The translations under genes and the position numbers were made by a program. A model generated the notes under the pieces. It was not told the DNA's origin and did no database searches. It worked only from the letters and a program-made list of their open reading frames with translations. 64,000 bases of DNA from Cryptomeria japonica (taxonomy: Eukaryota > Streptophyta > Pinopsida > Cupressales > Cupressaceae). Of this stretch, positions 51,492-62,395 are shown piece after piece; position 1 is the first letter of the stretch, and each line of letters begins with the position of its first letter. The stretch spans positions 765,932,483 through 765,996,482 of the forward strand of contig NC_081414.1 in the NCBI RefSeq assembly GCF_030272615.1. The letters run 5' to 3'.

Positions 51492-54149
51492 GCGATCAAT
51501 GGTTTCCTTTGAGTTGTTTTGGATTCAGTTTATCTTGTTTTGGAAACTTAAGCTTTACTTTATCAAGTGAAGGTTTAGATTCCCCCTCATGACAAAGTGT
51601 GTCAAATGATATGGAATACGAGCTTTTGCGATATGGAAACTCAGTTTGACAACTTGGAGTTTTTAGAACAAGTGTGTTTTGGGATGAAAATCCACTTGAT
51701 TGAAGGACCTATTTGATATCTGTGATGAGGTTTCCTGATTTTGAGAGGATAGATATGCTTATCATGCGACCAATTTTAGACTTTGGACAACTTTTGTTTG
51801 ATGAGAAACTTACTTTGGAAATAACTTTTGATACTCTATTTTTTGGTATTCTGATTTGATGAAGCTTAGGCTGATGAAAGGAGGTTTCCAAAAATGTTTT
51901 TAAAATTTTCTAATTTGACCTCTGTTTTGCCTCCTGTTTTTCTAGTTTCTATCACACACTAAAATAGAGACGCGATGTGCTATAGAAAGCTCACAATGCA
52001 CTGATGAAAAGACCCTACGCACTATGTTGCCCCCTTCTACGTGCTAACTAATTTATACTGTTTAACTTTGTTTCAGTTTCTACTTAGAAGGTCATGCGCT
52101 AACATGGGCCTTCTACGTGCTAACATTTAAACTTTATGCGCTAAAGGTTGACTTCAACGCACTAAGCTAATGCTTGCACGTGCTATACTATTTTCAAAAT
52201 GTGCTAACTGCTACTGTTGATTTTATATTTTCAATGAAGTGTCACCGTTAAGACTTTACACGCTAAAGATAAGATCTGATGTGCTAAAGTAGGGTTCCAA
52301 CGTGCTAAGATATTGTTCTTATACGCTAAACTGCCCTGACTTGATTGTTTTCTACAATTTTAGAGTTTTTGCATTGAGTTTTTCAGTGATAGATGATTTT
52401 CTGAAGTAACCAATGAAAGCACAACACTAAAGAGACAACGGTTTTGCCTAATCTAAACAATAAGTGTATGTTCTACGAGGATGTGTTCAAATCCCCAATG
52501 TTTCAACAGGTTTAAATACAACATGCACTTCAAATAGACTCTTTATTCAAAGGTCATAAGCAATATCATAGCCCACTAGTCTCGATACTCTGTCAGCTCA
52601 AACAGCCGTGTCACCCCCTAGGGGGTGCCCGTTTTTTTGCCTTTTGCCAGAAATTAACTCAAAGTGAATTGCTTCATAATTGAGTACTTATCTTAGGAGA
52701 TATATGGTGAGTGATCTTGGGGGTGGATTCTTCCCCACCCTTGCACTATGATATTACAAATGTCTGGTTACTGACTCAACTCAAATTTTCTATGCTAAGG
52801 TTCGTAATCAAGCTTCATGTTCAGCCGTCAGTGATAAACTCCCTTAGGAGGCTTCCCAACCTTAAGAACAAAGGCTTTACGTATCTCAAGGATACTGGGG
52901 GAAGGCTAATCGCTGCACGCAACCATTGAAAAGGACTTTCATCGCTTTCCACATTTGATTATAGTGGGTTGGAACACTTGGCGTCAAAGTTGTTTCCCAC
53001 CTAGGTCATTCCCTTCACACCGGCCAAAAAATGGCTTTAAGAGTTTTTCAACCCCTTGGAAAGGCAGGCCTGCTAAAGGATTTAAATGTTGTATGACTGA
53101 AAGCGTAAGAGTAGTCTGGCTTTTTGATCACCCAATTAAGGGGAGAGCATATACCTTCTACTTTCGAGACAAGGCAAACAAGGTTCTTTTTACCTTTCAA
53201 GTCAATGATTTTCTACGATCTATATGGAGATGTTGCTCCACAAAAACATGGTGTTTATTTCAACCTTTCATGGCAATGATTTTCTGATCTATTTGAAAAG
53301 AAAGGGTCAACAAAGTAAATCCGACCTTTCGTCAACAAAATAAATCGATCCAAAGGGGAAGATCTTCCCTCTTTGGTTGCAAATGACCTTGGGACTTTGT
53401 GTGATTCTTTACTTTTCTAAAACCTAAAATGGATCCTTTTATACACCAAAGGATGGTGAAATTATTTTTAAGCCCTTTGATGTTGCAAAAATGAAAATTT
53501 GTTTTGTTCTTTTTAGAACCCAATTTGAGAATTTTTCTCCTAGAAAAGCAAGAAAAGAATGTTGTTGTGGTTCGTTTTACAGCCCAAAGTAAGGTGAGTT
53601 CAATTTTATCGAACAAAAATATTAAAATGACTCTAAATTTTAACTAATTTTAACTAAGTTAGTAAAATTTAAAACTATTTTAAATTTACAAATAAAATTC
53701 AGCTCTACCTGGAAGAAATTGTCAGAGTCCTGCAAAAGTTTGAATCAAACAGTTAGAAAAATTCGGGTTTTGGTGGACTTCTACAAGTCTAAATTTAAGT
53801 TCGATTACAATTTCATTTTTGTTTTCTGTATGTTATGCACTATAGGATAGACTGTACGCGCTACAGGATGAGTTGGATGCACTGCTCTATTTTCTGAATG
53901 TGCCACTCTTTTTTCTGGATACGCTGCTCTATTTTCCTTCTACACCGAGACCTATAAGAAAAGGTCAGTTAAGATGATGTGCTAAGCTAAGGACTTGACA
54001 CACTAGAGTATAAACCGCATGCGCTAAATAGTGTATGGGATGTTCTATAATGTTAGCGAGATGCGCTAAATAATATTCTCCATGCATTGATTCCTATTTC
54101 CTGCATACCTGCAAAAGTGCTTATTTTTTAAAACCGATTTGATTAATGG
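51492..54149 (-). other. Leader region of element F
   Basis: About 2.66 kb between the primer site and the leader ORF. Shares islands with E's leader, for example GGAGATGTTGCTCCA (53226, and 61662 in E) and GTGG(A/G)CTTCTACAAG. It contains two clusters of GCGCTAA-type words (51970-52335 and 53850-54075) and a perfect 16-bp palindrome at 52612-52627. No other gene seen. Confidence 0.6.
51970..52335 (-). repeat. GCGCTAA-type iterated words in F leader
   Basis: Plus-strand ATGCGCTAA, ACGTGCTAA, ACGCACTAA, ATGTGCTAA and TACGCTAAA recur about 14 times in 370 bp at irregular 20-40 bp intervals. A second, sparser cluster lies at 53850-54075. Confidence 0.75.
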
Positions 54150-54181
54150 GGTCGTGGGTTCGAGCCCCATGATGGGCACCA
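54150..54181 (-). promoter_or_regulatory. Extended tRNA-Lys primer-binding site of F
   Basis: The plus strand from 54150 (GGTCGTGGGTTCGAGCC onward) to CACCA at 54181 matches the last 32 nt of plant tRNA-Lys, including the CCA, with about three transitions. It sits four bases inside the LTR end, so it is a primer site. The match continues past the usual 18 nt through the T-arm. Confidence 0.78.
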
Positions 54182-54185
54182 GAAA

Positions 54186-55588
54186 TGTGTGTGGGAAAAT
54201 TAGGTCTATGAAACTCAAAATGCGAAAAAGTGGTCTCAAAGAGGCTTGCTCACACACCCATAGGACTTCTTGGTGCAAGTTATGGAGTCATGAAGAATGG
54301 CTCAACTTCCCAAGGTTGGTTCCATGGCTCTCTATCTCACAAGGTCCCTCAAGCCAATGCCTTTGCTCACAGATCACTAAGCAAAGTGGCTTAGGGATGA
54401 CAAATGCAAGAACGAGGGATGCTTTAGATTAAATTTGTCATGAAATGCATCCTAGCTATGCATGCTTCTATAAATGAAGTAAACTAGATTATAAGATGAC
54501 AAGATTAGTAGAAATACTATTCTAACATGATATACTAGTTGATGTTCTAAGCTATTGATAAAGAAAAATACTCTAAAATGTTATTCTAGATTAATTCTTA
54601 ATAAAAAGAGGCTAGATGTATTGATGAAGTATGAGCATAAATGAGATACTAAAAGCTTGCATGGATCCTCAAAATGGAGGAAGGAGAGCTCTATTTATAG
54701 TGAAAATAGGGCAATGGATGGCCAGGATTGAAAGAGTTAATCAAGGGCCAAGTTTGAAAGTTGGCAATCCATGTTTACAATTTTCACCAATGAAATGGTG
54801 ACAATTGTCAATATAAGACTAGTTGAGAGGAGAGGTAGGAAGCATTAAATGCTTGAGAAGACCTCATGGTTACCCTAGGGGGTAAGGGTTAAGGTTAGGT
54901 TAAGATTATCCATTGGATAAAGCTTTTACCCAAAGGATAAACTCTTGTGCAAGGGTTAAAGGGATAACCATGGTCAAAGTAATGAATGCTTGAAGAGACC
55001 CCTGGGTTAGATGTGGGTTGAGTTTAGAGAAAGTCTCTAATCACGCTGGAGGGTTGAGTTAACCATTAATGGTTTGGAAGACTTTCAAAGTTAAGTTGTT
55101 GAAGCCTTTAATGGTTTTCAAAGACTTTGAGGGTTTGAGAAGTGGCTTCCCCTTGCTTAGGGATGTGACAATATTTAGGAAATGGGTTAGGTTAATTTAG
55201 AAGTGATTAGAAGAGTCTAGAAGGGGGTTTAGGAGGCAAGTGGGAGATGCAAGATTTTGCAAGTGGATGAGGAATAAAAGGATTTAATTAAAATAAAATG
55301 TTTTATTTCAATTTAGTTGTATTTTGGGAATTTGAATAAATTAGATTTATTCAATTTGGGGTAAACTTTTAATTAAATATAAATTTAATTAAAAGTAGAG
55401 AGAAGGGGTTTAATTGAATAAATGAGTTATTCAATTAAATGACATAAGTGAATTTAACTAAGTAAATTGAATAATTTACTTAATAAAATAGAAGAACGTA
55501 GGCAATTTAATTAAATTAGATTTAACTAAATAGAGGAATGAACATAAAATATTCATTTTAGGAATATGGTCATTTTTATACGTCTACA
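54186..55588 (-). repeat. 5' LTR of F (1403 bp)
   Basis: On the minus strand it starts TGTAGACGTATAAAAATG and ends CACACACA at 54186. A TATA box TATAAATAG lies at 54691-54699. Homologous to the E LTR over 54810-55260 (for example GGTTACCCTAGGGGGT and GAGAAAGTCTCTAA). No partner LTR in the window. Confidence 0.82.
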
Positions 55589-57158
55589 TGACTAAATCAT
55601 GATCAAGCCTAGGCATGTCTGCATATGACCATGCAAAGTTGATCTGGCATTTTTGGAAAAATTCAACAAATTTAGGTTGTTCCTCTAAAGTTAAAAGAGA
55701 TGCCAGATGTATGTGGTGAGGAGTTTCAGGAGTCCCCACGTTGTATTCTTTTGTCTCTTCAATAAGGATTGTTGATCATTCCTGCTGTGTACTAGAGGGG
55801 AGGATGTCAAACCTTTCGTCCTCAAGCACCTCCGAGAGGTTTTCACCATTGGATACACTCTTTCTTTTTACTTTTTTGGGATCAAACAGTGCCACAGTGT
55901 GGTTTTCACTAGAAGATCCATGTTTTATTGTAATATTTTTGCAGGTAAAAGGTTTGGCATCCGCCCCAAAGTATGCTGCGCTATTAAGTTCAATGGAAAA
56001 TCCAGCTTTGTGATCCCTACTTGGTATGTTATCTTGTAGTTCCAAAAAGTCAATGATTGCCTCATAATTTTGGAAATGGTCAAGATATGGGGGATTAGGT
56101 TGGTTCCATTCAATGAGTTCCAGATGGATAATGGGAATTACCTCATCGGTCAAGTTAAGTTCATAAGATCTGTTAGTGAGGGTCAAGATGTTGTGGTGAA
56201 GGTCATTGATGGTACTCTCCCTATCATAATTAAGCATAGGATGTGACGTAGGGTCTGTGGAAGATGTTTCCAGTTTAGGAACCCAAGAGGTCTTTATCTA
56301 TGCTTCTCCGTAAACAGGGATGTCTTTGCGAGGTGGAGGTCGTGATGCGTCTTCCTCATCTGAAGTATTGAGATAAACTAAATCAAATCCCCACTCATGT
56401 GAGTTGGTCTCTGAGTCACTTTCCAGTATCTGATTACTATACCATACTGGGATGTCCTTTGAGTTAAACATTGCAGATGTGATCGGTTGATGTACCCTTG
56501 TAGATGAAATGATGGGTGTTGCACAAAGGATTATGGGGATCAATGAATCCGATACAGGTAGCATCGACGTTGTTGAATCTGTTGCTTCTGTTGGAATTGC
56601 CAGAGTTGTCAATACTGCTGGGGGTTTTGATATGGTGAATGTGTTGTTGATGTGGTTGTTGTTGTTGATGGAGTTGTTGGTTTGATTGGTGGGATGATTG
56701 GTGTTGTGGATGTTATTGATGGGATGTTCAACTATATCGGAGTAATTGGTGTGGTTTTGGGTGCTATTGATATAATCAAAGGTGACCTCTTTATGTTTGT
56801 AGTCAGCTGATATAGAGGTTTGCTGGGTTTCCCTTTGAATCAGAGTTTGGGAAGAATCTCCTTTTGAAAGCCTGAGCCTGTATTATCTTTGGGCTTCAAT
56901 TCTGGCTGCAGCGGCTCATGTCGTCCTTGCTTGCAAGGTCCCAATGTACTCTAACCATCATAACCCCTTTCTTTGCATAATGAGAAGGCCTTTTCCATAC
57001 TGATCTGTGGGAAGCTTAGCTTGTGGAATGTTCGTGGTGATTGGGTCTTTATAGATCCATTCTGCTAAGTCTTCATCTCTGATTTCTTCTTCTTGACTCT
57101 TTCCAAGGATGAAAGATGTTAAAGTGCATGTTGGCTTAACCAATGGTGTTTGAAGTAA
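55589..57158 (-). pseudogene. Protease-RT linker of element E
   Basis: Reads with stops and frame changes from the protease to the RT. Pieces include VYLNTSDEEDASRPPPRKD (56430-56330), a long open part 56237-55776 with LELIEWNQPNPPYLDHFQNYEAIIDF (in part EWNQPNPPY) and NLSEVLEDERFD, then PHHIHLASLLTLEEQPKFVEFF, FAWSYADMPRLDHDLV. The last motif is the conserved pre-RT block of Gypsy pol. In Ogre elements the protease-RT interval contains an intron; I cannot show one here. Confidence 0.7.
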
Positions 57159-58019
57159 CTATTGAGGTTTACCATGAGTTCTAGGAGAAGTGGGCATTTG
57201 TCCAACACAAAAGAGTTGGCTTATATTGTACTCTACAGGACCTTCCTCTGCCATTTTCATCTTGAGCTTCTCTTGCTTGGGTATAGTGGTGTTTGAATTG
57301 GAAAGAGAGGTTGGACTAACGTATGAGGTGGATGAGGTGGCTTCTCTATTGTTAGGAATGATAATCTCTGGTTGATGGTTGATATTGTTACAATATGCAA
57401 ATGGATTTACATCCCCCAGGATTGTAATTTCTACACCATTATGAGGAAAATTGATATACTGATGGTAGGTGGATGGAACAACTTGCATGGAATGTATCCA
57501 AGGTCTTCCTAACAACAAATTATATTATAGAGGAAGGTCCAAAACTTGGCATATTATATGCTTCACCACTTGGCCTACTCGGATCGGTAGCACAACTGCT
57601 CCTTTGGATGAACGCTCTACATCATCATAGGCTTTGATTGTTATCTTTTTATGGGGATCCACTGATTCAATTGCATATCCCAATGTTGTGACCAATTGTA
57701 GTGTACAGATATTCAGGCCTGCTCCATTGTTGATCAAGACTCGCTTGATTCTATGTTGGTTGATAAACCCTTCAATATGGAGTGAGGCATTATGAGGTTG
57801 TTGGAAGGATGTATTGTCGCTTTCAGAGAAAGTGAGACAAGGTGATGATCTTAGATTTCCAACCATAGCTTGGAACTGATCTGTGTTTAGATTTGTAGGG
57901 ACTGATGCCTCTTGGAGAGCTTGATCCAAGATTGTTTTATGAGATGAGGATAGGTACAATAGCTCTAAGATAGATATCAGTGTGGGTGTTTTGTCTAATT
58001 GTTCCACAAGGTTATACTA
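57159..58019 (-). pseudogene. Protease of element E
   Basis: VEQLDKTPTLISILELL, NLNTDQFQAMVGNL, HRIKRVLINNGAGLNICTL, ITIKAYDDVERSSKGAVVLPIRVG, TAA (57525), YNLLLGRPWIHSMQVVPSTYHQYINF. The active-site Asp of the usual LIDGGAG reads Asn (INNGAG), whereas B keeps the Asp. It covers the whole domain and extends past the point where B is cut by A. Confidence 0.83.
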
Positions 58020-59784
58020 CTTTGGGATAGATGGAGTGCCTTGTGGAGCTGCTTTTATGGTGATCTTACTGTGACGTGTAACAACATTGCAGGTGGAGAT
58101 GGGATTTTTTATGGTAATAGTTGCAATTTGTTCACTAGCATCATATAGGTGATTCACAGTGTAATTATAGGCGGTGTGCGTATAATCAGTGATATCTATG
58201 TTTCACCCTGAAGTGGAAGGACCCCTTTGATCATGTGATGGAAGTGGATTTTTAAACATGAGATGATCATTGTTTGTTGTCTTTGGGTCGTGTCCTTCTA
58301 TTTCAATTTTGCCTCGGTCAATAAGATCCTGAATAAGATCTTTCAATTTGTGACAATTGCTTGTCTTATGTCCTTTCCCTTGATGGAAATCGCAATGTTC
58401 AGTATCCCTCCACCATGAAGGTTTGACTTGAGGTTCATAATTTGATGTTTTTGGTAAGGTCACCAAATTTTGAGAAACCAACTGACGTAACACTGTTTCA
58501 ATAGGTTCCCCTAAGGGAGTGTATGTTCGTTTTGGTTTAAAATTTTGCTGGCATTGTCTTGGTTCTTCATGAGGTACATTGCATCTTTGATTTGGGGTAG
58601 CAACCGTGTTATTCTTAGGTGGGGGGTTTTGTCCCGCAAATCGGACACATGTTGTGCATTTTTGATAGTCCTAGCATCCACAACCTCGTCATTGACGACA
58701 TTTTTGTTTTTGTTCCATAAGTTAGGTTTATCACTATTGAAGTACGGCAAGGGCCATCCTTTGGCTCATTGTATATCTTGATAATTCCTTTTTTGATGAA
58801 AGCCAATTCACATTTTAAACCCTTGGTGATCATGTCATTCAAGGATTATGTGCCTTTCATGTCTAAGTGAAATTCTATTTCTTCATTTAAGTTGGAAATA
58901 AATATTTCCACTAGTTCTTATTCAGGTAACTGAAGAGAACGTCTGCTAGACATTTGACGCCATCATTGCAGAAAGACTAAAAAAAGCTCACCTGGTTTTT
59001 GCTTAGTGTTACATAGATCAGCCATGGTAATATCACGTTCAATGTTGTGTGAGTAATGTGCCAGGAACTTTTGGACTAGTTCTTTGAAGGTCCTAATGCC
59101 ACCTGGTAGTTAGGAAAACCATGATGTTGTTGTTCCTCCCAAACTTTGGGGAAAATATTGCATTAGGTATGTGTCCTCATATGCCACATCGAGGCAAGCT
59201 GAATGGAATTCTCTAACATGATCGCGAGGATCTCCTTTTCCTCGGTACTTTTTGAACTTGGGTGTTTCAAACCCTGCTGGAAAAGGTGGCATATGAAGAT
59301 TCCTATCAAAGGGATAGGGACAAATGTCATTAAGTCAAAACTGATTATTTTTCACACCACTGTGAAGTTGTTGGGCAAGATTCTCAACTTGTTGCCGCAA
59401 CATGTCAATGTCATTTGGAGGAGGAGGAGGTGGGGGATTAGCTTGATGGAGGTTGTATCTAATGTGATCTCAACCTCTTTCATCTTTATTACGACTTTGG
59501 CCTTCTGATGCTTGTCTTAGTTGTGCAACATCAAAATCAGAGGGTAGTTTGGCTCCCTCTTGAGCAAGTCTTAAAAAGTGAGCATCAGCATTGCTCCTGA
59601 GTATTTCATCAAAAAGTCGATTAAAGAGAGGGTTGTGTTGTGCCCTTTCTATTGCCGCAGGAGTAGGAGGACTTGGATTTTCATCATTTGAATTTCCTCC
59701 AAGAGCTTCTTGGAATTCATTGAGGTTTTTCTCCTCTTCCTCTTCTATCTCAAGTTGTCTAGATCTAAATCTGGTTTGAGCCAT
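58020..59784 (-). pseudogene. gag: Gag of element E
   Basis: ATG 59784 begins MAQTRFRSRQLEIEEEEE. TGA near 59470 lies where an Arg codon is expected, and several further stops follow. Domains: acidic N-terminus, proline run PPPPPPP (near 59430), Gag core KKYRGKGDPRDHVREFHSAC (59255-59195) and LGGTTTSWFS, then after stops the zinc variant CDFHQGKGHKTSNC (near 58400) and LKDLIQDLIDRGKIEIEG. It parallels B closely in order and motif. Upstream in-frame codons to 59946 look like noise. Confidence 0.82.
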
Positions 59785-60217
59785 TTTGTTTACAAGTTGT
59801 TGTTGAAGTTTTGTGAAAATGATGATGAGTTGTTGATGAAATGAGAGATTTATGTTTGGTGGGGTGTTTTGCATATGGATCTCTAGCACTAAAGGTAGAT
59901 GTGACCAAAGTCCTTTTTTCAAATGCTTGTTGCGTTTGATTGACAATGTTTGATGTGTAAAGGTTTAGAGAGATCTGAGATGTGTTACAGACTCAACTAC
60001 CTAGTAATGAGAGGATTCACTCATAGACTAGTTTTAACCTGTGTAGAAATTTCTCGTAGGATGAGTTTATCCTAGATGTCGAGACACTCTAAAAAGTGAT
60101 GTATTGTATTTGATTCAAACAATATCTAAGAAGAACCTAGGACAAAAACCTCTTGATGTTTTGAGAGTTGAAATGGAATGATGATGTGTGAATGTGATAA
60201 TGGATGAAATGCTAACT
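59785..60217 (-). other. Spacer between leader ORF and gag of E
   Basis: About 430 bp with no conserved coding or motif that I recognise. Confidence 0.5.
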
Positions 60218-60601
60218 TCAATAGAAACTTTGTGTTACAAAAGGAACAAACTCTTCCTCTTCTCTTTCAGGGGTTAGTGTTTCTTCCTTAGCTGAGTTAT
60301 ATGTGATACAAATGTCTAGAAAGAAGGCAAGATTTATTTGTCCTCCCTTGTTCTTATGATAACTCAAAGCTCTATATTGAGTAAAATCTTTGCGATTTAA
60401 TGACTCTTGATCAAACTCATTTGATTTGCCTTGAAGGTATAGATGCATGTGATGTAAGAAGGTTCTATGAGAGACAAAGATTTCTCTATTAAGATAGAAG
60501 AATTTCCTCCTTTTGATAAAATCCTTTGAGCTCAATGGTCTTTTCTTCAAGTTGATATGTTGATGAATATTCTTCTTTCTCAAGATGTGAAGAATGGTCA
60601 T
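60218..60601 (-). CDS. Leader ORF of E (127 codons), unknown protein
   Basis: Open from ATG 60601 to TGA 60218, upstream of gag. Homologous along its length to the F leader ORF (51491-51099). Conserved blocks are ILR.KNI, SHRTFLHH, KSNEFDQES, CITYNS and EEEEFVPFV. Highly basic in the first half and acidic at the end. The neighbouring gag has many stops, yet both copies of this short frame are open. A short frame escapes stops by chance more easily, so selection is only a possibility. Confidence 0.6.
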   Translation of the reverse strand: MTILHILRKKNIHQHINLKKRPLSSKDFIKRRKFFYLNREIFVSHRTFLHHMHLYLQGKSNEFDQESLNRKDFTQYRALSYHKNKGGQINLAFFLDICITYNSAKEETLTPEREEEEFVPFVTQSFY

Positions 60602-62370
60602 ATAGTTTGATACTTTTTGCTATTTTGCACTTTGTTTTTTATCTTTGTTGGTATTTTGGAAATGTTTTGAAAATTCTTTGTTGGATGAATACTTGTTTTG
60701 GAATTTGATTTTTTATTTTTCTTTGACTAGAAAACAAAGAAAGCACACAAACACAAGAATGTTTCCTCAAAAGGCATAAGTAAGTATGGGTCTAGATCAA
60801 CCCAATCTTTGGACTTTTTATGACCCTTTATTTCCAAAATGTTTTTGAGTATGTTTTCACAAAAATCCTGAAGTTGACTCAGTTTATCACTGGTCTTGAC
60901 ACAAAACAAAGACACTTCAAACACACTTTATCCCTAAGGTCAAATGGCCAGTTGCGATAATTTCATCCCACATCTTGATATTTCTTCAACTTTGGTACTA
61001 CATACCTTATCAATCCTGTCGTGGCAGGTAAGGATGTGATATACTAAGTCTTGCACGAGCATAACAAATAGATGATCCCTATGATGGGGGAGTCACCACT
61101 TTTATCAGGCTACAAGTAACCTTTCAAAAAGCTATGTTTCTACTCAAGGAAATATGTATGGTGAGTATCTTGTGAGCAAAACCTTCTATGCTCTTGCACT
61201 GAATTTATCACAAATATTCTTAATCAATAGAATGGGTGGGCTACTACATAAAGGTTTTTAGTAATTTTTGATGTCTTTGGACATAAGTTCATTCTGTAGT
61301 GACTCACTTAAGAGCCTTGTAACTTGTGGTGGGGCCCATTTGTCCTTTTGGCAAGTTACACTGTAGGAACAACTATACCCAAGGCTACAGATTTCGCTCA
61401 CACCTGATTTCTATAGCGACTCAAAGGATTTACTGCTTGAGGTCATTCCCAAGAGCAATGTGTCTCTTGGTAGGCCTCTCTTAAAAAGATAAACTTTGAG
61501 TGTTACTAATACTTTTCTCTTGCACCTAGGACCACAAAAGCCAAGGGAGAGGATAGTGTGTGTTAGAAGTAGGACCACTCTACAGATTTTGCACAAGCGT
61601 GCCAAACACAAAAGACACTTGTTCTTTTTAACTCATCATTTGCAATGTGATCTAACTATTTGGAGATGTTGCTCCAACAGTCATGGTGTTCTTTTTATCA
61701 TTCAATGGAAAAATGTGTTGTAATCTAGAAATTGGAAATCTTGGTCAACTGAATTAAGAGCACGTTTTGCTTGAAGTAAATTGATTTGAGAACAACTTTG
61801 ACAAATTGGGGATTCTTTTTAACTTGCACAAAATGAAGTGTTGATTGTGAATTTTAGTTTTTGTGATTCTTTTTAACTTTGAACAAGTGTGATTCCTTTT
61901 TAGATCTCCAAACAAAAGATGTGGTTCTTTTTAAAACTCCAAATGAAAGTGTAGTTGATTTTAACCCAAAAGGGAAATGAATTTATTTTATCCTAACTTG
62001 AAAGACAAAGCTAGCAATATGAACAAATTTATTTCCTAGGCTAAAATTGCTAAAAAAGTCCTATTGTAGGGGTTAGTTAAAACCTGCACAAAAGATAACT
62101 AGTTAGAAAAATCCGCATGTTTTGGTGGGCTTCTACAAGCCTAAAAATTTTAGTTTTCGATTACAAGGAATTTTATTACAACTCTCTATTACAATAGCTC
62201 TACTCTGTGTGAAAACATAACCGCTATTTAACATGAAAGAGCAACAATATAGACAATAGTGCTAAAGTATCAATTTGTGAAGGCGCTAAACTAAGAACAA
62301 AAGCGCAAGAGCATGACCTATGTGTCAATTAAAACATTCAAAAGTTAGTAGTCTTCAAAATGGTTTCTCT
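60602..62370 (-). other. Leader of element E
   Basis: About 1.77 kb with no further gene. Words of the GCGCTAAA family occur at 62220-62310 (CCGCTATTT, GTGCTAAAG, GGCGCTAAAC, AAGCGCAAGAGC), less dense than in F. GGAGATGTTGCTCCA at about 61662-61676 is an inverted repeat (GGAG/CTCC) shared with F. Confidence 0.6.
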
Positions 62371-62373
62371 TTG

Positions 62374-62392
62374 ATTCGCATTGGGTTCACAA
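62374..62392 (-). promoter_or_regulatory. Decayed tRNA-Trp primer-binding site of E
   Basis: The minus strand reads TGTGAACCCAATGCGAATC, related to A's TGGTGAACCCGACGTGAA by one deletion and a few transitions. It lies three bases inside the LTR end. Confidence 0.65.
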
Positions 62393-62395
62393 AAT

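Larger units (their letters stand above)
51041..55588 (-). mobile_element. Element F: 5' end of a related element inserted in E
   Basis: Minus strand: 5' LTR 55588-54186, tRNA-Lys-type primer site, 2.7-kb leader, leader ORF 51491-51099, then the deletion junction. No 3' LTR is present, so F's gag-pol, its 3' LTR and about 25 codons of E appear to have been deleted together. The LTR is clearly related to that of E but differs at about a quarter of positions by eye and lacks the 61-bp repeat. It interrupts E right after the codons for DMPRLDHDLV. The bases beyond the LTR are TGACT. Confidence 0.75.

Noticed and set aside
54150-54181. Functional tRNA-Lys gene
   Set aside because: Only the 3' 32 nt is present, the CCA is encoded (nuclear tRNA genes lack it), and it sits exactly at the primer-site position next to an LTR.
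54186-55588. F LTR as partner of the 43933-45716 LTR, making one element
   Set aside because: They differ at about a quarter of positions and F lacks the 61-bp repeat, whereas 62396 onward matches 43933-45716 at about 96% over the first 300 bp.
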